DNA of 54,514 nt, taken from NCBI GenBank assembly GCA_023139775.1, contig JAGLMY010000112.1, positions 1 to 54,514 of the forward strand, in the 5' to 3' direction. Origin of the DNA: a bacterium. Lineage in GTDB: Bacteria > Oederibacteriota > JAAXVQ01 > JAUVAV01. A program made the translations under genes and the position numbers. Shown in pieces: positions 16,138-25,600 of this stretch (position 1 is its first letter; each line of letters begins with the position of its first letter). The notes under the pieces are model-generated. The model saw nothing but the letters and a program-made list of their open reading frames with translations. It was not told the origin of the DNA and searched no databases.

Positions 16138-18384
16138 ATGAAGCAAGTGATGAATGAAAAATTCGTGATGACCATTGCGGAAGAATTGAATTTGAATGTC
16201 AGGCAAGTGTTGGCCACACTCCTGCTCTTGCAAGATGATGCCACGGTTCCGTTCATTGCCCGTTATCGTAAGGAAGTGACCGGCAGCTTAGACGAGGTGC
16301 AGGTGAGTGCGATCCGGGACCGGGCGGAAGCGCTGTTGGAATTGGAAAAACGTCAGACTGCTGTTTTGAAATCCCTGCATAACCAAGGGGAACTCACTCC
16401 GGAATTGGAAAAAGCTGTTAGGCAAGCCAAAACTATGGCTACGCTTGAAGACATTTACTTGCCGTACAAACCTAAACGCAAAACCCGCGCCAGTGTAGCT
16501 AGAGAAAAAGGGTTGGAACCTTTGGCGAAAATACTTTTGCAACAGGAGGACTTAAGTCCTGAAATCGCGGCTGAACCTTATGTGAATCCGGAAAAAGGAG
16601 TGGCGGCTATAGAGGAAGCGTTGCAGGGAGCGCGTGATATTATTGCCGAACGAGTTAGTGAAGATGCTGTGATTCGCGGTCAATTACGTGAGATATACCT
16701 AACGCAAGGTAAAATACATGCGCAAGTAATTAAAGGGAAAGAAACCGAGGGTCGGAAATTCAAAGATTATTTTGATTGGGAAGAACCCTTGCGGAGTATT
16801 CCTTCGCACCGTATGCTGGCCATTCGGCGGGGAAGGGAAGAGGGGTTTCTAACAGCCAAAATTACCAATGTAGAAGCCGCCGGTTTGCAGATTATAAAAA
16901 CCGCCTATGTGAAAAAACAAAACGTCTGCGCACAACAGGTGGAGAGAGCCGCGGAAGACAGTTATCAACGACTCTTGAGCTCTTCGTTACAGGCGGATGT
17001 GATGGTGGAAATGAAGAAACGAGCGGATGCTCAGGCCATCCGTGTGTTCGTGGAAAATATGCGGGAACTGTTAATGGCAGCACCCTTGGGACAGAAACGG
17101 GTCATGGGTATAGATCCTGGTTTTAGGACCGGATGTAAAGTGGTTTGCTTGGATGCGCAAGGCAAACTTTTATTTAATATCACAGTCTATCCCACCACAG
17201 GAGAACCTGGCCGTATTGACGCGGAGCGCATTATTCCCGCTTTGGGCAAGAAGTTTGAGATTGAGGCCATTGCTATTGGTAATGGAACAGCCGGCCGGGA
17301 AACCGAGGCTTTTGTACGTAATTTGAATTTATCCGTTCCGGTGGTTATGGTCAGTGAGAGCGGAGCATCCATCTATTCCGCCTCCGCAGTTGCCAGAGAA
17401 GAATTTCCGGATCACGATGTGACTGTCCGGGGCGCTGTTTCGATTGGTCGACGTCTGATCGATCCTTTGGCGGAATTGGTGAAAATTGATCCCAAGTCCA
17501 TTGGGGTTGGACAGTATCAGCATGATGTGAACCAACGGGCACTGAAAAAGAGTCTGGATGATGTGGTCATGAGTTGTGTCAATGCAGTTGGCGTAGATGT
17601 AAATACCGCCAGTAAGCAAATTTTAAATTATGTTTCCGGACTGGGCGCTCGCTTGGCCCAAAATATTATACAGTACCGGGACGAGTATGGCGCTTTTGGA
17701 AGCCGTGAGGATCTGAAAAAGGTTCCTCTGTTGGGGTCCCAGGCTTACGAACAAGCTGCCGGATTTTTACGCGTGCCAACTTCTGATAATGGGTTGGATG
17801 CCGGCGCGGTGCATCCGGAACGCTATCCCTTGGTTGAAAAAATGGCCCGGGATATTGGCTGTACGGTAATTGAGTTGCTGAAGAATAAAAATATGCGGGA
17901 TCAAATTGAGGTTAAAAAATATGTATCGGAAGAGACGGGGCTTCCAACCTTGCAAGATATTCTGCAGGAATTGGATAAACCCGGCCGGGACCCGAGGCGG
18001 CAATTTGAGATTTTTACTTTTTCAGAAGATGCCCATGAAATCACTGACCTGCGGGAAGGTATGGTGCTGCCGGGGATAGTCACCAATGTGGCGGATTTTG
18101 GCGCTTTTGTGGATGTGGGTGTGCATCAGGACGGCCTGGTGCATGTGAGTGAATTGGCGAATCATTTTGTCCGCGATCCTCGGGAGGTGGTCAAAGTGCA
18201 GCAAACGGTTAACGTGACCGTTCTGTCAGTAGATCTGGAGCGGCGTAGAATTGCTCTGTCTCTGCGTTCGGAACCAGGGTCCGGAAGCCGCGGCAACCGG
18301 GAACAACGTAAAACCGGGGATTCCCCTGCGGTCCGGGGCGACTGGGCGGATAAACTCCACGCGCTGAAAAATAAATGGCGATGA
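16138..18384 (+). CDS. tex: Tex-family S1 RNA-binding protein
   Basis: The 748-residue protein is colinear with Tex. It has the N-terminal helical region (ATVPFIARYRKEVTGSLDE), the YqgF-like RNase H fold (VMGIDPGFRTGCKVV), the helix-hairpin-helix segments (VNTASKQILNYVSGLG and SREDLKKVPLLG) and a C-terminal S1 domain (about 637-712, GMVLPGIVTNVADFGAFVDV). Tex binds nucleic acid and affects transcription and RNA handling, although its exact task is unsettled. An AGAGGTG sits about 13 bases upstream of the ATG, and an in-frame ATG at 16150 is an alternative start. A pair of long palindromic direct repeats follows. Confidence 0.95.
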   Translation: MKQVMNEKFVMTIAEELNLNVRQVLATLLLLQDDATVPFIARYRKEVTGSLDEVQVSAIRDRAEALLELEKRQTAVLKSLHNQGELTPELEKAVRQAKTMATLEDIYLPYKPKRKTRASVAREKGLEPLAKILLQQEDLSPEIAAEPYVNPEKGVAAIEEALQGARDIIAERVSEDAVIRGQLREIYLTQGKIHAQVIKGKETEGRKFKDYFDWEEPLRSIPSHRMLAIRRGREEGFLTAKITNVEAAGLQIIKTAYVKKQNVCAQQVERAAEDSYQRLLSSSLQADVMVEMKKRADAQAIRVFVENMRELLMAAPLGQKRVMGIDPGFRTGCKVVCLDAQGKLLFNITVYPTTGEPGRIDAERIIPALGKKFEIEAIAIGNGTAGRETEAFVRNLNLSVPVVMVSESGASIYSASAVAREEFPDHDVTVRGAVSIGRRLIDPLAELVKIDPKSIGVGQYQHDVNQRALKKSLDDVVMSCVNAVGVDVNTASKQILNYVSGLGARLAQNIIQYRDEYGAFGSREDLKKVPLLGSQAYEQAAGFLRVPTSDNGLDAGAVHPERYPLVEKMARDIGCTVIELLKNKNMRDQIEVKKYVSEETGLPTLQDILQELDKPGRDPRRQFEIFTFSEDAHEITDLREGMVLPGIVTNVADFGAFVDVGVHQDGLVHVSELANHFVRDPREVVKVQQTVNVTVLSVDLERRRIALSLRSEPGSGSRGNREQRKTGDSPAVRGDWADKLHALKNKWR

Positions 18385-18392
18385 TTGCATTA

Positions 18393-18658
18393 CTATGTCT
18401 ATAATTTAATTGTGGGGCACGGCCCTACGCCTAGAATCTTAGGGCGCCCCATTCGCCTTGGCAGGGCGCGATAAATCGCGCCCCTACAGATGATCTCCTA
18501 TCACCATTCTTATTTAGGTTCGACGAATTGTCTTCAATCTTTTTCCTGATTATCGTAATATGACCTATGTCTATAATTTAATTGTAGGGGCGCCCCTGCG
18601 CCTAGAATCTTAGGGCGCACCATCCGCCTTGGCAAAACGCGATAAATCGCGCCCCTAC
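18393..18658. repeat. Two ~95-bp direct copies of a palindrome-rich element between tex and glnE
   Basis: Copy 1 (18393-18487) and copy 2 (18565-18658) both begin CTATGTCTATAATTTAATTG, contain GCCTAGAATCTTAGGGCG and end GATAAATCGCGCCCCTAC. Each is internally hairpin-prone and has the GTAGGGG/CCCTAC edge type, clearest in copy 2. The copies differ by scattered substitutions. Together with the 77 bases between them, they fill the 288-base space between tex and glnE. No conventional promoter was recognised there. Confidence 0.8.
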
Positions 18659-18672
18659 ATAAGGATTCGCTA

Positions 18673-21600
18673 TTGAAACCATTATTCGCTGATTTGAAAA
18701 AACTGTGCCCACAGGTTGACGAAGAGTTGATACAACATCATTTAAATCGTCTGGATGATCGTTATTTCAATCGTTTTGATCAGGATACGATTGTTCGTCA
18801 TCTGAAAGGGTTGGTGAAAATTTCCTCAGACAATCCGGTTGAGATTCTGTTGGATATTCACCATAACAACCGGGTTGAGTTCACAGCCCTGGCCTTTGAT
18901 TATGCTTCGGAATTTGCATTGATTACGGGCATGATGACCGGCTTAGGGCTAAACATTCATTCCGGCGGGATTCATACCTATGCCGCTGTTGCGGCGACAG
19001 AGACCTTGCGTTCGCAAAGGCGTTCGCCTTATTCTGCGCTCAAATCCAAAGTCGACCCTTTAAACCGGCGCCGGATTATTGATCATTTTGCGGGAACTTT
19101 GGACACAAAACTTGAGTTGGAAATCTGGCAAGCTGAGTTTGTCAAACAGATGAAGGGCATTATTCTCTTGCTGGAAAAAGGAACTGCAGAATTTTTAGCT
19201 GAGGCCAAGCATCAGGTGAATGAGAAAGTGGCCAGGCGTCTGGAAAATCTACAACAGGCTGAACAGCCAATACTCTATCCGGTGGAAATTGAGATTGGAA
19301 ATGAGCAAGATTCGTTTACGCGTTTGAAAGTGGTTTCGCAGGACACGCCCGGATTTTTATATGCCTTGAGTAATGCCTTATCTGTTAAAGGGATCTCGAT
19401 TGAGCATGTGCGTATCAATACTGTGGATAACCGGATTGAGGATCTGATTGATTTTGTTGATCAAAAAGGGAATAAGTTGACTGATCAAGCGGAATTGGAC
19501 CAGGTGCGGCTCTCGGTTTTGATAACTAAACAGTTCACTCGTTTTTTAGGCAATGCGCCGGATCCCTATGCCGCGCTTTCGCGTTTTGAAAAGCTGGTGG
19601 AAGATGTGTTGCGGCTGCCGGAACAGGGAGAATGGGTGGAGTTGTTATCCAGTCCCAAAGTCCTGCAAGAATTGGCGCAGCTCTTGGGCACCAGTGATTT
19701 TCTCTGGGAAGACATGATCCGCTTGCAGTATGAAACACTGCTGCCCATGATGGCGCCGCATGTTGAGGATCGGCGCTTTGCGGATTCCATGGAGACCTTG
19801 CCGGACCGCTTGGAACAAGCGCTGGAAAAAGCCGACACCTTGGAAGCGCAATGCCGGCAATTGAATGAATTCAAGGACCAGGAAATATTCTTGATTGATC
19901 TGGATCATATCCTGACCCCGAGCGCTGATTTCAAGACTTTATCGGATTACCTCACCTATTTGGCAACAGTGATTATCCGTAAAGCTGCCCGGTTGAATTA
20001 TGAGGCACTCGTGGACCGGTTTGGCAAGCCACGGACTGTGGCCGGATTGGAGACTCAATACGCAATTCTTGGTTTGGGAAAATTCGGTGGCGCTGCTTTG
20101 GGATATGCTTCAGATATAGAATTGCTGTTTGTGTACAGCGACAACGGCCAAACCGATGGGGACACCTCCCTTGCCAATTCCGAATTTTTTGAGCACCTGG
20201 TCAGAAACACGGCCAAGTTTATCCGGGCCAAACGCGAAGGGATCTTTAATATTGATCTGCGTTTGCGACCGCATGGTGAAGACGGATCCTTGGCCTGCAG
20301 TCTGGAAAATTATTGTAATTATTATGATCCGCAGGGACCGGCGCACGCGGTCGAACGTTTGGCCCTGGTGCGTTTGCGCGCCGTGGGCGGGGACGCGGAA
20401 TTAGGTGCTAAAATTGAGCGCTTGCGGGACGAGTATATCTATGCGGGTAAAAGTATCCGATTTAATGATTTGCGTGAATTTCGTGTCCGGCAGTTCAAAG
20501 AAAAAACCCAAGGCGGTAAATTAAATGCCAAATTCAGTCCGGGCGCGCTGGTGGATTTGGAATATGATGTGCAGATATTACAGGTTATGTACGGACAGGA
20601 TAAAATTGCGCTGCGTACACCGCGCATTCATCAAGCCTTGCTGGGGCTAAAAGAGGCCGGGGTTTTGCAGGAAGTGGAATTCCAAGCCCTTGCTGCCGCG
20701 TATAATTTCCTGCGTCAATTGATCAATGGGTTGCGCATGCTGCGCGGCTCGGCCCAGGATCTCTTTCTGCCGCCCAAAGGAACGGACGAGTATTCGCATC
20801 TGGCCAGACGCATGGGCTATACCGTTTTGGCAGGTGAGGGCTTGGATCCGGGGCAGCAGCTATATCTGGAATTTGAGACGCGAACCGCGGCAGTGCGTGC
20901 TTTTGTAGATCGCCATTTTGGACGTGACTCCCTGCCTGCTGCTGATGTTGGAAATGTGGCGGATTTAATTTTATCCGACAACATTGCCCGGGAATTGCGA
21001 AACAAGATACTGGCTGTTTCAGGTTTTCAGAACACAGAACGCGCGTTTACTAATTTGCGCCGCCTGGCAGGAGATGCCGGACAGCGTGATCAATTTGCCC
21101 GTTTGGCTATTTTGGCTTGTGATAGTCTGCACTTTACACCGGATCCGGACATGGCCCTAAACAATTGGGAACATTTTGTACACGCCTTGCCTGATCCGCA
21201 AGCGCATTTTGAGACCTTGCGTTCCCAGCCCATGCGCTTGGAAATACTGCTAAAGATTTTTTCCAGCAGTCAGTTTTTATCCAATACCTTGGCCAGGAAT
21301 CCGGACTTTTTTAAGTGGGTAACTGATCCTAAAAAACTGCGCCATATTCGGGACTGCCGGGACCATACCTTGGATTTGCTGCAGGTGAGAGAAAAATATC
21401 CGAATGAGCAAGATTGGTTGAATGCGTTGCGCCGTTACCGGCGGCGGGAATTTCTGCGCATTGGTACCCGGGATATTGCGCTGCATGCCTCGCTCCCAGA
21501 GATAACGCGTGAGCTTTCCAATTTAGCGGAGACCTTAATTCAAACTGTGTTGGAGCGAAGTTGGGAAGGATTGCGCGAGGCCGGCAAAGTAACACCGGCC

Positions 21601-22503
21601 CCATGGCAAGCTTGGGAAAAACATTTTTGCATTTTGGCATTTGGTAAATTGGGCGGCCGGGAATTGAATTACAGTTCTGACATTGATTTGGTGGGATTGT
21701 GCGATGATTCGATTACTGTTCTTCGCAATCAGACGGCTCAGGAGATTGGTGAAGATCCGTATGTGCCGGCCATGGAAAGCGTTCGGGGATATTTGTCCCA
21801 ATACACAGAAGAAGGATACATCTACCGGGTGGATTTGCGTTTGCGTCCCTATGGAATCAAAGGGCCGCTCATTCCTTCCTTAAGTAATTTGCTGCACTAT
21901 TATAAAACCTCTGCAGCGCTTAGTGAGATTCAAGCCTTATTGAAAATGCGTCCGGTAGCCGGCAACCTGCAATTGGGATATCAATTTTTGGAACAAGTAC
22001 GCCCTTTGTTGACCGCGCAGCATGATGCCAAGGCTATTGTGGAGTCAGTGGAAAAAATACGTTCCATAGCTTTAAAGCAAAAAAATCATTTTCAACCGGT
22101 CATGGATGTGAAAAGCGGATTAGGTGGTCTGCGGGATATTGAGTTTATGGTCCAGGGATTGCAATTGATACATGCCAAAGAAAATCCGGATATTTTGCAT
22201 GGGAACACCCTGAAAGCGTTGGGCAATTTGGAAGAAGCCGGGATACTGGATAGTCAATTGGCAGAACAATTAAAAGAAGATTATAGCTATATTCGAAGGG
22301 TTGAGCATTATTTGCAAATATTGGAAGATCAGCAAATCCATTCTTTGCCTCAGGACCAGGCAGAACTATTGGCCTTATCCAAACGGATGTCGGGTCAGCA
22401 GAGCAGCGCGGAGCAGTTCCTGGAAGATATAAAAATGCGATTACAGCGTGTAAGAAATTCATATATAAATAATTTTGTTGAAAAATACGCGAATAATAAG
22501 TAG
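18673..22503 (+). CDS. glnE: Glutamine synthetase adenylyltransferase-like protein with an N-terminal ACT-type sensor extension
   Basis: The 1276-residue protein is about 330 residues longer than E. coli GlnE. Two nucleotidyltransferase halves are clear: GLGKFGGAALGYASDIELL (from Gly467; acidic pair Asp481, Glu483) and AFGKLGGRELNYSSDIDL (Asp1003, Asp1005). Each is followed by an LRLRP motif and an LxDIEF/LVDLEY motif. The N-terminal 330 residues contain YFNRFDQDTIVRHLKGL, like the linker before the ACT domains of GlnD. Two ACT-like stretches follow, at about 66-130 and 213-290, the latter with VVSQDTPGFLYALSNALSVKG. The start is TTG, with AAGGA eight bases upstream. It probably adenylylates and de-adenylylates GlnA. 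The stop codon TAG is supplied by a palindromic repeat. Confidence 0.88.
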   Translation: MKPLFADLKKLCPQVDEELIQHHLNRLDDRYFNRFDQDTIVRHLKGLVKISSDNPVEILLDIHHNNRVEFTALAFDYASEFALITGMMTGLGLNIHSGGIHTYAAVAATETLRSQRRSPYSALKSKVDPLNRRRIIDHFAGTLDTKLELEIWQAEFVKQMKGIILLLEKGTAEFLAEAKHQVNEKVARRLENLQQAEQPILYPVEIEIGNEQDSFTRLKVVSQDTPGFLYALSNALSVKGISIEHVRINTVDNRIEDLIDFVDQKGNKLTDQAELDQVRLSVLITKQFTRFLGNAPDPYAALSRFEKLVEDVLRLPEQGEWVELLSSPKVLQELAQLLGTSDFLWEDMIRLQYETLLPMMAPHVEDRRFADSMETLPDRLEQALEKADTLEAQCRQLNEFKDQEIFLIDLDHILTPSADFKTLSDYLTYLATVIIRKAARLNYEALVDRFGKPRTVAGLETQYAILGLGKFGGAALGYASDIELLFVYSDNGQTDGDTSLANSEFFEHLVRNTAKFIRAKREGIFNIDLRLRPHGEDGSLACSLENYCNYYDPQGPAHAVERLALVRLRAVGGDAELGAKIERLRDEYIYAGKSIRFNDLREFRVRQFKEKTQGGKLNAKFSPGALVDLEYDVQILQVMYGQDKIALRTPRIHQALLGLKEAGVLQEVEFQALAAAYNFLRQLINGLRMLRGSAQDLFLPPKGTDEYSHLARRMGYTVLAGEGLDPGQQLYLEFETRTAAVRAFVDRHFGRDSLPAADVGNVADLILSDNIARELRNKILAVSGFQNTERAFTNLRRLAGDAGQRDQFARLAILACDSLHFTPDPDMALNNWEHFVHALPDPQAHFETLRSQPMRLEILLKIFSSSQFLSNTLARNPDFFKWVTDPKKLRHIRDCRDHTLDLLQVREKYPNEQDWLNALRRYRRREFLRIGTRDIALHASLPEITRELSNLAETLIQTVLERSWEGLREAGKVTPAPWQAWEKHFCILAFGKLGGRELNYSSDIDLVGLCDDSITVLRNQTAQEIGEDPYVPAMESVRGYLSQYTEEGYIYRVDLRLRPYGIKGPLIPSLSNLLHYYKTSAALSEIQALLKMRPVAGNLQLGYQFLEQVRPLLTAQHDAKAIVESVEKIRSIALKQKNHFQPVMDVKSGLGGLRDIEFMVQGLQLIHAKENPDILHGNTLKALGNLEEAGILDSQLAEQLKEDYSYIRRVEHYLQILEDQQIHSLPQDQAELLALSKRMSGQQSSAEQFLEDIKMRLQRVRNSYINNFVEKYANNK

Positions 22504-22526
22504 AGACGTACGATCGTACGTCTCTA
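22500..22526. repeat. GTAGAGACG-type palindrome that contains the glnE stop codon
   Basis: GTAGAGACGTACGA (22500-22513) pairs with TCGTACGTCTCTA (22514-22526). Only the last C of the right end is lost. The TAG at 22501-22503 is the glnE stop. About 115 bases of A/T-rich spacer follow with no recognised gene. Confidence 0.88.
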
Positions 22527-22643
22527 AAACAAAAACACACCTAGTGTTTCAAAACGAAACCCAACCTGTTTTAATATTTAAAAATAAACATATAATTAAA
22601 CCGTTTTATTGAACTGGTATAGTTATTATGATATATTTATTAA

Positions 22644-25600
22644 ATGTCACATATATCTATTAAACAATGGCATCACCCCAGCCGTTGTATCTGGGTGAAA
22701 ACCATATCTTTGTTAGTCATTCTAACCTTTATCTTTCCCTATTTGACCTGGGCTTTGGAAGTGCAAAATTATTCCGGGATGCATACCATTCTATTCAACC
22801 AACGTTTGCTGGAGATTCCGAAAAAATTTGGGACCACGAAACATGCTTGGCAGCATGGTGAGAAAATGGTGGTGCATATACAGGATTTGCATTGCAATTA
22901 TGAGGTGCAAAAAAATATTGCGGGTATTATCCACGAGTTGGCCCGGAAACATAATTTGCGCTTGCTGGCGGTGGAAGGTGCCTCCTTGCCGATCAATACT
23001 ACTAAGCTGCGTTCTTTTCCCATTAAAAAAGTGCGGGATGATGTGAGTGATTATTTTGTCCGGCAGGGCAAGTTATCAGGAGCGGAATACTATGCCATTA
23101 CCAGTGAGTTTCCTATGGCTTTGGAAGGCATTGAGACCGCGGAACTGTATGCGCTAAACAAACGCTCCGTGGAATTTATTCTCACTGATGAAGGCCAGGG
23201 TTATTGTCTGGATTTGCGGGATAATTTAAATATTTTTAAGCCGCAAATATATTCTTCCACCTTACTGGCCTTTGATAAAAAACGAGTGGCTTACCGGGAG
23301 GGGCGCGTTAGCGCGCTTAAATATTGTCGTGGGCTGCGTAAGTATGCCAAAAAACTAAAACTGGATCTGAATCCGTTCCCGAATTTTATAGCGTACAGCC
23401 AGAGTCATGATGCCGTATTTCCGTTGCAGATTGAGGCGGATGATTTGTTCCAGGAGATTGATCGTCTGGATCAAATCATCCGCGAGTATTTTTACACCAA
23501 TAAGATTCAGCGGGATTTGGATGCGCAGCTTAAGCGGCTGGATATTATTGAAAAGCTGCTCAGTATTTCCGTCAGTCCGGAGGAATTGGCAGTTTTTCGC
23601 CAAGAACGCCAGGCGTTCCAAGTACAAACCTTTGTGGATTTTATTTGGCAGCAGAACACAGAAGATGATGTTGAAATTGATCCGGAAGTGTTTGTGTTGG
23701 ACGGGTATCTCGACGCGGCTGTGGATTTTTACCGGGTGGCAGACCAACGTTCCGAGCAGTTGGCGAAAAACACGCTGGCCCGCCTGCAAAAGCACAATAC
23801 CAAAATAGCGGTTTTAGTAACCGGCGGATATCATACTGAACATGTGTTGGCTGCTTTAGAAGCGCAGGGTGTGTCGTATATTTCCATTAAACCAAAAATA
23901 ACAGAACAGGATGTGGTAAATCCCTATTTCAGTTTGCTGCGAAACCGGCAAACTCCTTTGGAAAAGCTGCTCTCCCAAAACCAAAAGGTTTTCACCTTAG
24001 AACCCTTGCTGCCTAAAATGGCGGATCCCAATAAGATTCCTGATGAAGCCACAGACTTAGATGAACGCGAACGCACATTCTCGCGCCTGGCGGATTTGAT
24101 CTTAACTGCCATGACCGCAATGTATCACTTTTTAAGAAATAAACTAGGAGCTGGACTGGCGAGGCGTGTGCAGGAAGCCATGGCAGATTACCCGGACCTA
24201 TTGGTGACCGGTAAAATAAAAATTCATCCCAATCAAACCATAAGTTTTTGGGTGCAAGCTCCAGGTGGGCAGGAAATGCTGGTAGTGTGCACACCGGGCA
24301 ACCGGTCTTTGCCAATCATTGAGGCAGAAGCCCTGCAAGTGGCGGAATTTAAGCAGGAAAAGCTGGTTTTTGTAGGGCAGGGCAAAGCAGCAGCAGTGCG
24401 GGCCAAATTGGATGCAGTGCCGGCCGGGTTATGGGCGGAAATGAATCTGCGCGAGATTGACGCGCTATATCCGGCGCGGAGCATTTTATTTGTGCTGGTC
24501 ACGTGGTTGGATCGCTGTAAGCAGCTTATAGCTGAATGGCAGACACGGATTCATGCCATAGGTGCTGAGTTAAAGGACTGGCCAGGAAAATATTTGCCGC
24601 AAATGGGTGTGGTCCAAATAGAGGGAACAGATATATTTCTGCCGGATGTTCAATGGCCGCCCTGGCTTGCCAGTATGATGGAAAAAGCGGATACCTATAT
24701 GCGTAATGCAGAGATGAAACCGGAAGGTTTGGCGGGGAAGTATTCAGATAAATCACTCCCACTCAAGCGAGACGCGGAAATCAATCATCTGACTGGAAAA
24801 ACAGGCAGGGAGAAATTGCAGGAATTATTGCTGGCGAAGAATAAGCAAAAATTGTATGCAAAGGTTTCCGGCAACCCGGATAAGCACTTATTTAGATCAA
24901 CTGAATCAACAGTTGGACAATATATTGGTGATACAGATGTGAATGGTGCTGTGACAATTCGCGCGGGAAAGAAATTCCCGGCTTTGGGCAGCAAAGGGGC
25001 GGGCTGGAAAGTATACCTAAAAAAAATACGGATACTGAATGATCAAGTCATGGAGTTCGACATTCGCTTGGAAAAAAATGGAGCGACAAAGATACGCCGC
25101 TTTCAAATCGATATGCTGCTGGTGAATGAAAAAACAGGTTTTTTTGAGATTCATGACCGCTTGGCCTTGCACTGTGTGATTGAAATGATTCAGCAGGCAG
25201 AAGATGTCGATTGGCCGGCATTTATGGAGAAGAAGCCTGATTTAAGGGGTTTGACTTTTGGCGAGTTAAAAAAAGGAAAAGTGAATGTCCGGGCCAATGG
25301 TAAAGATTTTGCATTGCATTTGTCAGGGGAGAATGAAGATGGCTGGGAGAATCACATTGTTGATTATGGTTATGAACAAGATACGCCGTTTATTGAGGTG
25401 AAATTAACCAGAGGCCCCAGAGTCAAATTCAGACGTTTTGCGATTCGCGGCCGGCGTCAGCGTGAACAGGTTTTTGATATTCAATTAGTGGCAGAGCGGC
25501 AGTACTTGCATGGCATTTATTTGGATAAAAATGTGTGCCGTCAGCTTTTTAGTAAAAATAGAAATTTGGAAGCGGAAGTTCAAGCCTGCAGTGAATACAT

